From: Kocuria salsicia
Lineage (GTDB): Bacteria > Actinomycetota > Actinomycetes > Actinomycetales > Micrococcaceae
Direction: 5' to 3'
DNA: 34,518 nt
Assembly (NCBI RefSeq): GCF_007681555.1
Contig: NZ_VELE01000013.1
Coordinates: 1-34,518, forward strand
Below, piece by piece: positions 7,621 through 15,619 of this stretch. The translations under genes were made by a program, and so were the position numbers. The notes beneath the pieces were generated by a model. That model was not told the origin of the DNA. It ran no database searches and saw only the letters and a program-made list of their open reading frames with translations. Within the stretch, counting starts at the first letter, position 1, and the number at the start of each line of letters is the position of its first letter.

Positions 7621-8822
7621 CACGACCTCTTCTCCCCGGTGTCCCCGACATCTGCGGCGCCCGCGGCGTCTGCGCTGCTCGAGCGGCCTGCCCCGTCTGC
7701 CCGGCCCGTACCTCCTGCGCTGCCCGTGCCGCCCGCGGGACTCTCAGCGCCGTTCGACGCCGCCTGCTCGGCCGCTCTCCTCCGGGAACGCCGCGGTCCC
7801 GTGGAGGCGACCCGCCCCGCCGAGGCGCCGGCCACGGCGTCGGCAATGAGGTTGGTGCCCACCGTGAGCACCGCGATCGCGAGCACGGGAAGGATCACGC
7901 CCCAGGGCTGCAGGGACAGGGCGATCCGGTTCTCGTTGATCATCAGACCCCAGTCCGGGGTGGGCGGCTGCATGCCGAGACCCAGGAAGGACAGCGAGGC
8001 CACCGCACCGATCGAGTAGGTCAGGCGCAGCCCCACCTCCACCATGAGCGGGCCCATGATGTTGGGGACCACGTCCCGGGTCAGGATCTTCCACTGCGGC
8101 ACGGCGTACATCTGGGAGGCGAGCACGTAGTCCTCGGCCACCACCCCGGCGGTGGCAGCGCGGATCACGCGGGCCACGCGCGGTGCGTGGGTCACGCCGA
8201 TCACGAGCACGAGCACCCACCCCTGCGGACCCAGCACGGTCACGGCCAGCAGGGCGAACACGAGCTGCGGGATGGCCAGCAGCACGTCCCCGCAGCGCAT
8301 GATCAGCGCATCCAGCCAGCCCCCGCGGAACGCGGCGAGCATGCCCAGCACGGCACCCAGCCCCACGCCCAGCACGGTGGCCAGCGCCGAGTACAACAGC
8401 AGCCGCCAGCCGCCGGCCAGGAAGCGGGAGAGCACGTCACGGCCCAGGTTGTCGGTGCCGAAGACGCCGCCCTGGAACGGTTTGCCCGCGAACGAGTTGG
8501 GGGTGTGCCCGGTCCACGCCGGCACCACGAAGGGCCCCAGCACGGCCAGCACGAGCACGATCCCGGTGAGCACGAAGCCCAGCTTCGCAACGGGCTGGGA
8601 GAGCACGCGCCGCGCAAAGGACGCCGGACGGGCGTCCCCCCGGGACTCGGAGTGGTCGAAGTCCGGGGCCGTTCCGGCGTCCCCCGAGCCGGTGGCGGCG
8701 CCGAGGCCGCCCCCGGCGCCGTCGCCTGCTGCGAGGGCGTCCTCGGCCACGACGACGTCGCTCGCCGCCGAAGTCCCCCGGGTCTGCCGGGGCGGGTGGC
8801 TCGTCCTGTCCTGCGCGCTCAT
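7620..8822 (-). CDS. ABC importer permease, DppC type
   Basis: The product (400 residues) is an integral membrane permease of the peptide/nickel BPD family. It shows the DppC-like N-terminal helix (KLGFVLTGIVLVLAVLGPF), the periplasmic segment with GTDNLGRDVLSRFLAGG typical of DppC, and the coupling EAA-like loop region around RVARVIRAATAGVVAEDYVLASQ. The late loop contains WGLMINENR, close to the DppC motif near the C-terminus. Unusual are about 70 acidic/Ala-rich residues before the first helix and about 55 low-complexity Gly/Ala/Ser residues after the last; both are probably disordered cytoplasmic tails. The start ATG (8822) overlaps the stop of the upstream permease by 4 nt (ATGA), and its own stop overlaps the ATPase start. 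It therefore belongs to the same operon as the flanking permease and ATPase. Confidence 0.9.
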   Translation of the reverse strand: MSAQDRTSHPPRQTRGTSAASDVVVAEDALAAGDGAGGGLGAATGSGDAGTAPDFDHSESRGDARPASFARRVLSQPVAKLGFVLTGIVLVLAVLGPFVVPAWTGHTPNSFAGKPFQGGVFGTDNLGRDVLSRFLAGGWRLLLYSALATVLGVGLGAVLGMLAAFRGGWLDALIMRCGDVLLAIPQLVFALLAVTVLGPQGWVLVLVIGVTHAPRVARVIRAATAGVVAEDYVLASQMYAVPQWKILTRDVVPNIMGPLMVEVGLRLTYSIGAVASLSFLGLGMQPPTPDWGLMINENRIALSLQPWGVILPVLAIAVLTVGTNLIADAVAGASAGRVASTGPRRSRRRAAEQAASNGAESPAGGTGSAGGTGRADGAGRSSSADAAGAADVGDTGEKRS

Positions 8823-9775
8823 GAGTGGGACTCCGTCCGCAGCTTGGGGTTGGCGAGGATCCCGATCACGTCCGCGATCAGGTTCACGACCACGTAGAAC
8901 GCGGCGATGATCATGGACAGCGCCTGGACCACCTGCACGTCACGGGTGTTCACGGCATCGACCATGGCCTGGCCGAGTCCGGGGTAGCGGAAGAGGAACT
9001 CGACCACCACAATGCCCCCGGCGAGCCACGCGAGCTGCATGGCCACCACCTGGGCCACGGGCCCTACGGCGTGCGGCAGGGCATGCTTGAAGACCACCTG
9101 GCGCTCGGGCAGGCCCTTGAGCCGGGCCATCTCCACGTACCCGGAGTCGAGGACGTCGATCATGGTGGTGCGGGTCATGCGGATCATGTAGGGCACGACC
9201 ACGAGGATCAGGGTGAGGGACGGCAGCACCAGCTGCAGGGGCCGGTCCCACACGTGCGTGCCGGGTGCCGCCATGGTGACCGAGGGCAGCAGCCTGAACA
9301 CCGTGGTGGAGAGCAGGGTGGTCAGCACCACGCCGATCACGAACTCGGGCAGGGCCGCGAGCACGAGCGAGAGGCCGGTGAGCGCCTGGTCCGAGGCGCG
9401 GCCCTGGCGCATGGCGGACCATGTGCCGAGCAGCAGGCCCACGGGGATCGCGATCACGGCTGCGATCACCATCAGCACCAGGGAGGCGGACACCTTGCTG
9501 GCCAGCAGGGCGTTCACGGAGCCGCCCGTGGCCGCGGAGGTTCCCAGGTTTCCCACGAACAGCCCGCCCAGCCACGTGAGGTAGCGGACGTACCAGGGAT
9601 CGTTGAGCTGCAGCTGCTCGCGCAGCGCGGCCAGCCGTTCCGGGGTGGCCTGCTGCCCCAGGATCGCCTGGGCCGGATCGCCCGGGAGCAGGAGGGTGAA
9701 CACGAACACCAGCAGGGACACCGCCAGCAGCACGAAGACGGAGACCCCCAGCCGTTTCAGGATCATGGCGGTCAC
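8819..9775 (-). CDS. ABC importer permease, DppB type
   Basis: This 318-residue membrane protein matches the DppB family. It opens with an N-terminal helix (SVFVLLAVSLLVFVFTLLLPGDPA), followed by the periplasmic segment with LNDPWYVRYLTWL and the FVGNLGTS motif. It ends with the cytoplasmic coupling motif GYVEMARLKGLPERQVVFKHALPHA and the C-terminal helices. I chose GTG 9775 because GGAAG lies 7 nt upstream; an ATG at 9766, three codons later, is the alternative and has no ribosome-binding site. The binding-protein stop (9780) is 4 nt before the GTG, and the gene overlaps the next permease by 4 nt. The two permeases form the heterodimeric channel. Confidence 0.9.
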   Translation of the reverse strand: MTAMILKRLGVSVFVLLAVSLLVFVFTLLLPGDPAQAILGQQATPERLAALREQLQLNDPWYVRYLTWLGGLFVGNLGTSAATGGSVNALLASKVSASLVLMVIAAVIAIPVGLLLGTWSAMRQGRASDQALTGLSLVLAALPEFVIGVVLTTLLSTTVFRLLPSVTMAAPGTHVWDRPLQLVLPSLTLILVVVPYMIRMTRTTMIDVLDSGYVEMARLKGLPERQVVFKHALPHAVGPVAQVVAMQLAWLAGGIVVVEFLFRYPGLGQAMVDAVNTRDVQVVQALSMIIAAFYVVVNLIADVIGILANPKLRTESHS

Positions 9776-9779
9776 ACGA

Positions 9780-11447
9780 TCACTTCCCTTCCTGGTCGAT
9801 CCACAGGTGGCGCATGTGGAACCCGCACACGGGCATGCCGATGCGGTGGCCGAAGCCACCGCCCACGTAGTTCTGGTAGGCGTCCGCCTGGTTGAAGAAC
9901 CCCCACGCGATGTATCCGCCCCGGTCGTGGAGCACCTTCTGCGCGTCCTGGATGAGCTGGTTGCGCTGCTTCTCGTCCATCGTGGCTCGGGCCTTCTTGT
10001 ACAGGGCCCGGAACTCCGGGTCCGCCTCGTGGGTCTCGTTGAACGGGGCTCCCGGAACGGTGCCCTGCGCTGTCTGGGACAGGAAGTTGCGGGTGTACCA
10101 GAAGTCCTGCGAGAAGGGGTACTTCAAGTACCCGTCTCCGAAGAACGTGGTGCTGTCCACGCGGCGCAGCTTCACGGTGATCCCAGCCTCGGCCGCCTGC
10201 TCCGCGAAGACCTGGGCGGCCTCCACGGCGCCCGACTGGATGGGGGCGGTGACCAGCTCGACCTCCAGACCGGCGGGATGGCCCGCCTCTGCCAGGAGCT
10301 TCTTCGCCTTCGCGATGTCCCGCGTTCGCTGCGGCAGCGTGGGCGTGCCGGGGTCGAACGGCGAGTACATGTCGTTGCCCACCGTGCCGTGGCCGGAGAA
10401 GACCTGCTCCACCATCTGCCCGCGGTCCACCACCAGCCGGAATGCCTCGCGCACCCGGGCGTCGTCGAACGGGGCGGTGTCCACGCGCATGGTGAACGGC
10501 AGCCAGTTGCCCGTCTCGGAGAGCACCGTGTGCAACCGCGGGTCCGTGTTGACCACGTCCACCAGAGCCAGCGGCAGCTGACCCACCACGTCCACCTGGG
10601 TGGAGAGCAGCGCGTTGACCAGGGCGTCCTGGTCGTTGAAGTTCAGCAGATGGACCTCGTCCACGTAGGGCGGTTCGCTCCAGTAGTCCGGGTTGCGCTT
10701 GAGCACGGTCACCTGGCCGGGCTCGAACGAGCCGAGGGTGAACGGCCCGGTGCCCACGGGCTTGGCGGGATCGTAGTCCGCGGGCACGATTCCCATCGAG
10801 TTCTGGGCGATCGAGTCCACCAGGGACGCGTCCGGTTCCTTCAGCTCGAACCGCACCGTCCGCTCGTCCACCGCCACGGTGCGCTCGAGCAGAGCGAGAG
10901 CGGAGGCACCGGTCTTGGGATCGTCGGGGTCCGTGATCCGCTCGAACGTGGCCACCACATCCTGGGGCGTGAGGGGCCTGCCGTCGTGGAAGCGCACGCC
11001 CTCCCGCAGCCGGAACACCCACTCGCGCCCGCCCTTGCGGGGCTCTGCGGATTCCGCCAGGCCGGGGACCAGTTGGTAGTCGGGGTCGAACTCGTAGAGC
11101 CGGTCGTACAGCCCCATCACGCGCCCGCCGTCCGCGGTGACCACGGGTGCATGGGCGTCCAGGCTGTCGGACGCGCCGCCCCCGGTCATTCCGACCCGCA
11201 GGGTGCCTCCGCGCTGCGGTTCACCCGTGGCCCGGGCCGTCCCCGCTCCGGGCTGGCTTCCACTGCCGCACCCGGCGAGGGCCAACGACGCCGCAGCGGC
11301 GCCCAGGCCCATGAATCCCCTCCGGGACACCGCCGAGCGCAGCACGGCACCCACGGCGGGGGACGCTGCGACCTCGTGCGGGGCCGCAGCGCGGCCGGGG
11401 GCAGCCCTACGTTCGGATGGCTGGATAGGGGGTGGCAGTGGATTCAT
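9780..11447 (-). CDS. Peptide-type solute-binding lipoprotein with Tat signal
   Basis: This is the extracellular substrate receptor of the importer (555 residues, SBP family 5). A ~40-residue N-terminal region precedes SRRGFMGLG (residues 41-49), a twin-arginine motif, then a hydrophobic stretch and the lipobox LAGC with Cys60. The protein is therefore expected to leave folded through Tat and be anchored by lipid. The mature part has family-5 landmarks: GLYDRLYEFDPDYQLVPGLA, VFRLREGVRFHDGRPLTPQDVV, GTGPFTLGSFEPGQ and VREAFRLVVDRGQM. Family 5 binds peptides, opines, nickel or sugars; no ligand can be assigned. The ATG at 11447 has GAGGA close upstream (short spacing). It is the first gene of the operon. 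About 540 bp of apparently non-coding DNA lie upstream. Confidence 0.92.
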   Translation of the reverse strand: MNPLPPPIQPSERRAAPGRAAAPHEVAASPAVGAVLRSAVSRRGFMGLGAAAASLALAGCGSGSQPGAGTARATGEPQRGGTLRVGMTGGGASDSLDAHAPVVTADGGRVMGLYDRLYEFDPDYQLVPGLAESAEPRKGGREWVFRLREGVRFHDGRPLTPQDVVATFERITDPDDPKTGASALALLERTVAVDERTVRFELKEPDASLVDSIAQNSMGIVPADYDPAKPVGTGPFTLGSFEPGQVTVLKRNPDYWSEPPYVDEVHLLNFNDQDALVNALLSTQVDVVGQLPLALVDVVNTDPRLHTVLSETGNWLPFTMRVDTAPFDDARVREAFRLVVDRGQMVEQVFSGHGTVGNDMYSPFDPGTPTLPQRTRDIAKAKKLLAEAGHPAGLEVELVTAPIQSGAVEAAQVFAEQAAEAGITVKLRRVDSTTFFGDGYLKYPFSQDFWYTRNFLSQTAQGTVPGAPFNETHEADPEFRALYKKARATMDEKQRNQLIQDAQKVLHDRGGYIAWGFFNQADAYQNYVGGGFGHRIGMPVCGFHMRHLWIDQEGK

Positions 11448-11988
11448 GGTTCCTCGCAGGCGGCGTGGTCGCGGGCATGGTCGTCGTGCGCAGAGGCAGC
11501 GACGCAGAGCGGCGGAAGGGGAGGGCGCGGCAGCCCACGGAGGGAGTGCCGAGCGGCGCAGAGCCAGCTACGGGATCTTGCTGAGGCGCGCGGCCACCAC
11601 GCGGTGTCTCCGCACGGGCGTCTGAGCGGTGAGCCGACGACGGTAGATCTCGGGCTGCGAACGGCGTGCACCGCCGCGGCGGGAGGGCTTCCGAGTCCCG
11701 CCCAGACGGCTACCGGCGGGAAGGACGAGGGCAGGGCTCTGGCGCATGCAGTGCACGTGGCCTCCCTGGTCTCGTCGGAGCGGGCCTCGCGGCGCACGGG
11801 GTGCTCGCCAGCCCGCTCGTGGCCTCGATCACGTTCCACGCTACCGTGTTGGGGCACCGAACGGGTGAAGCGTGGCACCTTGACGGAGCGCGTCGAACGC
11901 TCCTCGCCCTGCACCGGGGGTGGTCACGGGTCGCAGCGGCCAGGCGCATCCACGCCGCACGGGACCGCGCCCGCGTCAGCGCTGGGCA
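11448..11988. other. Long leader/intergenic region upstream of the ABC operon
   Basis: This 541-bp region lies between the GDPD gene (ends 11989) and the binding-protein gene. Open frames exist on both strands, including a 62-codon one at 11568-11756 (minus), but none has a good ribosome-binding site or a product I recognise. A TAGCGT hexamer on the minus strand (11838-11843) is a possible -10, which would imply a leader of nearly 400 nt. GGAGCG/CGCTCC arms at 11885-11903 could end the GDPD transcript. I looked for SAM, TPP and cobalamin riboswitch cores and found none. Confidence 0.4.
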
Positions 11989-12894
11989 TCAGTCCTGGGG
12001 ATCAGGCGGCCACTGTCCCCGGCGGAGGAGCACGTCCCGGAGCAGGTCCGCGCGATCGGTGATCAGCCCGTCCACCCCGAGGTCGAGCAGCCGGTCCATG
12101 TCCGCGGGCTCGTTGACGGTCCACACCTGCACGCGCAGACCCTCCCGGTGGGCAAGGTCCAAGAACTGCCGCGTCACGATCCGCACGGTCACCCGCCGCC
12201 CCAGGGGCAGCTCCACGGTGTGCCGCTCTGGCAACTGCAGCGTGTCGAAGGGTGCGACCACGCGGGACCACGCCGCCCGGTGGGCCGCCCACAGCGCGTG
12301 CGCGACCCGCGGCGAGATCTTGTCGGTGAGGGGTGCGACCGCGGCGACGGCGAGGAACCCCGCTGTGCCGAGCGTTCCCGCGGAGGTCTTGGCGCGCCGC
12401 CCGGTGAGCCGGGTGATCCCTGCGAGCGCGCGGCGTCGTCGTGATTCGGAGAAGGACGTGACGCGCAACCGGAGCGCGGCGTGCTCGCGCGCCACGACCC
12501 CGGGCAGGGCGGCGACGGACGCCTCGTCCTTGACGTCGATGTTCAGGCACGCCTCGGGCAGCGCTCGCAGCAGCTCGGTGAGCGTGGGGATCTCCTCGGT
12601 GCCGCCGATGCGCACTTCCCGCAGTTGCTCCCACGTGAGGTCGTTGACCGCGCCGGTGGTGCCCGTGACGCGCTCCAGCGTGGGGTCGTGGAACGCCACG
12701 ACCACGCCGTCGCGGGTGGTGTGCACGTCCGTCTCCAGCCACACGAACCCGAGCTCGGCGGCCGCCTCGAACGCCGCGAGCGTGTTCTCGTGGCCGTCCA
12801 GGGAGAAGCCCCTGTGGGCCAGCGCGGCCGGGTTCCGGCGCCCGGACCCCGGGGCGCGTTCGGGGCGCGGCGCCGCCGCGGGGCTCTCAGGCAC
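11989..12894 (-). CDS. Glycerophosphodiester phosphodiesterase family protein
   Basis: The product (301 residues) has the GDPD TIM-barrel signature. AHRGF (His27, Arg28), HENTL (Glu36, Asn37), ETDVHTTRDG (Glu54, Asp56) and FHDPTLERVTG (His69) are the metal-binding and catalytic residues. The C-terminal VQVWTVNEPADMDRLLDLGVDGLITDRADLL is the usual closing motif. The enzyme would hydrolyse glycerophosphodiesters from lipids to glycerol 3-phosphate plus an alcohol. The start is GTG 12894, with AAGGAG 7 nt upstream; it overlaps the HAD stop codon by 8 nt, so the two are coupled. An ATG at 12948 is open but lies well inside the HAD gene and lacks support. No signal peptide is visible, so a cytoplasmic location is inferred. 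A low-similarity insertion around residues 150-210 is longer than in short GDPDs. Confidence 0.9.
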   Translation of the reverse strand: MPESPAAAPRPERAPGSGRRNPAALAHRGFSLDGHENTLAAFEAAAELGFVWLETDVHTTRDGVVVAFHDPTLERVTGTTGAVNDLTWEQLREVRIGGTEEIPTLTELLRALPEACLNIDVKDEASVAALPGVVAREHAALRLRVTSFSESRRRRALAGITRLTGRRAKTSAGTLGTAGFLAVAAVAPLTDKISPRVAHALWAAHRAAWSRVVAPFDTLQLPERHTVELPLGRRVTVRIVTRQFLDLAHREGLRVQVWTVNEPADMDRLLDLGVDGLITDRADLLRDVLLRRGQWPPDPQD

Positions 12895-13783
12895 GGTCGG
12901 TCTCCTTCTCCCCGGCGTGCTCGCCGGCGCAGTCATGGACATGGTCACCCGGCACAGAGGCGAGGTACTGCTCGATCACCTGCGCCACGCCGTCCTCCGT
13001 GAACGCCGGCGCCGTGCGGGACACCGTTGCGACCACGCCGGGGTGCCCGTCCGCCATCGCGTAGCCGCGCCCGGCCCACGTGAGCATCTCGAGGTCGTTG
13101 GGCATGTCGCCAAAGGCCATCACCTCGGCGCTGGAGACGCCGAGCTCGGCGGCGAAGCGTTCGAGCGTCCGCGCCTTGGTCAGGCCGCGCTGACCCATCT
13201 CGACGAGCGGGGCGGCCGCGACGGAGTGTGTCACGGACAGCCGGTCCCCCACGATCTCCCTGACGCGCTCGAAGTACGCGGCGGGATCGGCGTCGTCCAG
13301 CTTGGCCAGCAGCTTGACCACCTCGGTGCCCGGGGTCAGGGACTCGGCGAGCGGGGCCTCCGTGATGCCCTCGACCTCCATGCGGTCGGTGCGGGACCAG
13401 CCGAGGTCCGTGTGCACGGTGTCCAGGGTCTCCGCGGCGAACAGCGAGCCGGGGCAGGCTCGGGAGATGTCCTCGACCACGGGCAGCGCCTGGGCCACGT
13501 CGAACACGCTCGCCTCCAGGATCCGTTCGGTCCCCGGGTCGTAGATCACCGCGCCGTTGGAGCAGATGACCACGCCGACGTCGTCGAGCTGCTCGTGCAG
13601 TGGGTGCAGCCAGCGCGAGGGGCGCCCGGTCACAAAGACCACCTGGATCCCGGCGTCCCTCGCGGCGGTGATGGCCGCGACGGTTCGGGGCCGGAAGCGG
13701 AAGTCGTGACCGAGCACCGTCCCGTCCAGGTCGCTCGCGATCAGACGGACGGGCGGTGCGGAAAGCCCCGTGTGCTCCGGCAC
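12887..13783 (-). CDS. HAD-superfamily hydrolase, Cof-type
   Basis: This 298-residue protein has the HAD phosphatase core with a type IIB cap. Motif I is ASDLDGT (nucleophile Asp18, general acid Asp20), motif II is FVTGRP, and the motif III/IV region is LTKARTLERFAAELG plus AFGDMPNDLEML. Cof-type enzymes dephosphorylate sugar phosphates, flavin mononucleotide or similar small molecules; the substrate is not predictable. The start is GTG 13783, 6 nt after the PEBP-like stop, and no better start precedes motif I. The gene overlaps the GDPD start. A GDPD next to a phosphatase could clean up lipid-derived phosphates, but this is inference. The His/Glu/Asp-rich C-terminal tail after residue 280 is outside the fold. 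Confidence 0.9.
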   Translation of the reverse strand: MPEHTGLSAPPVRLIASDLDGTVLGHDFRFRPRTVAAITAARDAGIQVVFVTGRPSRWLHPLHEQLDDVGVVICSNGAVIYDPGTERILEASVFDVAQALPVVEDISRACPGSLFAAETLDTVHTDLGWSRTDRMEVEGITEAPLAESLTPGTEVVKLLAKLDDADPAAYFERVREIVGDRLSVTHSVAAAPLVEMGQRGLTKARTLERFAAELGVSSAEVMAFGDMPNDLEMLTWAGRGYAMADGHPGVVATVSRTAPAFTEDGVAQVIEQYLASVPGDHVHDCAGEHAGEKETDRA

Positions 13784-13789
13784 GCGCGC

Positions 13790-14311
13790 TCAGGCCACTT
13801 CGTAGACGGGCGTGAGGAACGCCCGCCCGATGGCGTGCGTGAAGAGGTTGAAGTTCACCACGGCGGGGCTCGAGGTCTCGTCAACTTCCAGCTCGGCAAC
13901 GTCCGCCGCGGTCACGCAGATGATGTAGCGGTGCGGGCCGTGGCCCTCGGGCGGGGCTGCACCCAGGTACTCGTCCGTGCCGCCGTCGTTGCGCTGCGTC
14001 ACGGCGCCCTTCGGGGGATTCGACGCCGCCCCGGTCGCCAGTTCTGTCACGTCCGCAGGGATGTTGGACAGGCACCAGTGCCAGAACCCGCTGGGGGTGG
14101 GGGCGTCCGGGTCTAACATCGTGACCACGTAGGACTTCGTGCCCTCCGGGGCGCCGCTCCAGGACAGCTGCGGGGAGATGTCCTCTCCACCGGCGCCCAT
14201 GACCCCGGAAACCTGGGGCATGGCGAACGTGGCGCCCTCGGTCACGTCCGTGGACGTCACGGTGAACTGGGGGAGCTCAGGCAGGTCGGCGTAGGGGTGG
14301 CGGTCGTACAT
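13790..14311 (-). CDS. PEBP / YbhB-YbcL (Raf kinase inhibitor-like) protein
   Basis: The 173-residue product is a compact PEBP-family protein. The anion-binding pocket motifs are all present: DISPQLSWSGAP near residues 44-55, VTMLDPDAPTPSGFWHW near 63-79, GAVTQRND, and the GPHRY motif near residue 133. Bacterial members bind phosphate-like ligands or small hydrophobic molecules; their cell role is mostly undefined. There is no signal peptide, so it is likely cytoplasmic. The ATG at 14311 has GAGG 9 nt upstream. The downstream HAD and GDPD genes follow within 6 nt and with overlap, so the three are probably one transcript. The sugar kinase upstream is 104 nt away and may be separate. Confidence 0.92.
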   Translation of the reverse strand: MYDRHPYADLPELPQFTVTSTDVTEGATFAMPQVSGVMGAGGEDISPQLSWSGAPEGTKSYVVTMLDPDAPTPSGFWHWCLSNIPADVTELATGAASNPPKGAVTQRNDGGTDEYLGAAPPEGHGPHRYIICVTAADVAELEVDETSSPAVVNFNLFTHAIGRAFLTPVYEVA

Positions 14312-14415
14312 GACGGTGTTCCTCTCGTCGTGCGGATCGGGCTTCTGATGACCGGGCGGGGCGGAGCCCAGCGGTGTGGGGCCCGCACACGGTGCGCTCC
14401 GGTGGGCCTGGCGGG

Positions 14416-15348
14416 TCAGGAGGTGACGGGCAGGTCCTCGCGCGTGGGCAGGTCCGCGCCGGCCCGGGAGACAGTGACCCCGGCGGCGGCCGCCGCGTAG
14501 AGCAGCAGCCCGGTGACCTCGTCGGCACCCAGCTCCTCCAGGGACGTGACCGCGGAGGCACCCAGGATCTCGCGGTCCGCGAGCGCGGAGAGCAGCGCCG
14601 CCATGAAGGAGTCCCCTGCACCCACGGTGTCCGCGACGGTGACGTGCGCGGCCGGGACGGACACGCCGTCGCGCCCGGTGCCGCGGCTCACGGCCCACGG
14701 GCCCTGGGCGCCGCGGGTGACCACCACGAGACGGGGCCCGGCCTTGAGCCAGGCGCGCGCGGTCTCCTCGATGCTGCGGTGCGGGTAGAGCCACAGCAGG
14801 TCCTCGTCCGAGGCCTTGACCACGTGTGACAGCGCAACGATGCGCTCCGCCCGGGCACGCGCGTCGGAGGAGTCAGGGATGATCGTGGGGCGGCAGTTGG
14901 GGTCGTAGGAGACCAGAGCGGTGCGCTGCGCACGCTCCACGGCCTCGCCCACGACGGTGGCGCCGGGTTCGAGCATCGCGCCGATCGAGCCCACGTGCAG
15001 CAGCGAGGTGCCGTCCAGCAGCTCGTCGATCCGCGCGGTGTCCACGTCCAGGGACCAGTCCAGCTGGAAGTCGTAGGTGGCCGCACCGTGCTCGTCCAGG
15101 TTCGCCTGGGCCACGGAGGTGGGGCGGGCGTCCGCTTCGAACGGCAGCGCCACACCGTTGCTGCGCAGGTGCTCCACCACCTGGTGGCCGTAGTCGTCCT
15201 GCCCGTAGCGGCCCAGGAACTGGACCTCCTGGCCCAGCCGGGCGAGTCCCACGGCCACGTTCATGGGGCTCCCGCCCACGTGTGCGCGGGGTTCTGCGCC
15301 GCTGCGGGACACCACGTCCACGAGGGCCTCGCCGATCACCGTCAACAT
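14416..15348 (-). CDS. PfkB-family carbohydrate kinase (fructokinase-like)
   Basis: This 310-residue ribokinase-fold protein has the PfkB signature 1 region GGSPMNVAVGLARLG near residues 25-39 and signature 2 DTVGAGDSFMAALL near residues 237-250, with the catalytic Asp in GAGD. ATP-binding VVVTRGAQGPWAV precedes it. The opening MLTVIGEALVD and the length agree with bacterial fructokinases, so phosphorylation of fructose or a related sugar is likely. Sub-family assignment is less certain than the fold. No Shine-Dalgarno precedes the ATG at 15348, but TACCGT lies 6 nt upstream, suggesting a leaderless mRNA. It is divergent from GAPDH. Confidence 0.88.
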   Translation of the reverse strand: MLTVIGEALVDVVSRSGAEPRAHVGGSPMNVAVGLARLGQEVQFLGRYGQDDYGHQVVEHLRSNGVALPFEADARPTSVAQANLDEHGAATYDFQLDWSLDVDTARIDELLDGTSLLHVGSIGAMLEPGATVVGEAVERAQRTALVSYDPNCRPTIIPDSSDARARAERIVALSHVVKASDEDLLWLYPHRSIEETARAWLKAGPRLVVVTRGAQGPWAVSRGTGRDGVSVPAAHVTVADTVGAGDSFMAALLSALADREILGASAVTSLEELGADEVTGLLLYAAAAAGVTVSRAGADLPTREDLPVTS

Positions 15349-15354
15349 GGCACC

Positions 15355-15360
15355 ACGGTA
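15355..15360 (-). promoter_or_regulatory. Putative -10 of a leaderless promoter (PfkB kinase)
   Basis: On the minus strand TACCGT ends 6 nt before the ATG at 15348. No good -35 is seen and there is no ribosome-binding site. Confidence 0.4.
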
Positions 15361-15497
15361 GCAAAGGGGGTGCGCGTGACCCGGCTGCGGAGGACCGCAC
15401 ACACCGGCACGACATGTGCGGGGCGTACGTCCACGACGTCGCGCTCGGGCGGCGGCGTCATCCTGCGGCACAGATCGGGGCCGCCCCCGCGGACCCG

Positions 15498-15503
15498 TAA
15501 ACT
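15498..15503 (+). promoter_or_regulatory. Possible -10 element for GAPDH
   Basis: TAAACT is the best TANNNT hexamer in the GC-rich leader. It would give a 5' untranslated region of roughly 110 nt. The -35 region is not convincing. Confidence 0.25.
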
Positions 15504-15619
15504 GGGCGGCGACGAGCAGCGCCGCTCACGAGGCGCGCCACCCCGCCAGTCCGCGCACTGTCGCGCGACTCCAAGACGGCCCGGACGACGACGTCCCGGG
15601 CCGAGGAAGAAGGTTGCTC

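Noticed and set aside
11568-11756. 62-codon minus-strand frame upstream of the binding-protein gene, considered as a leader peptide
   Set aside because: It has no ribosome-binding site, no run of regulatory codons and no recognisable conservation; composition is like other chance frames.
11448-11988. Possible riboswitch in the ABC operon leader
   Set aside because: I looked for the SAM core (AGCAACC with GGTGCT), the TPP CTGAGA box and the cobalamin box and found none, so no riboswitch is claimed.
12895-12948. Upstream ATG start for the GDPD gene
   Set aside because: It lies deep inside the HAD coding region without a ribosome-binding site, whereas GTG 12894 has AAGGAG at 7 nt and a short coupling overlap.
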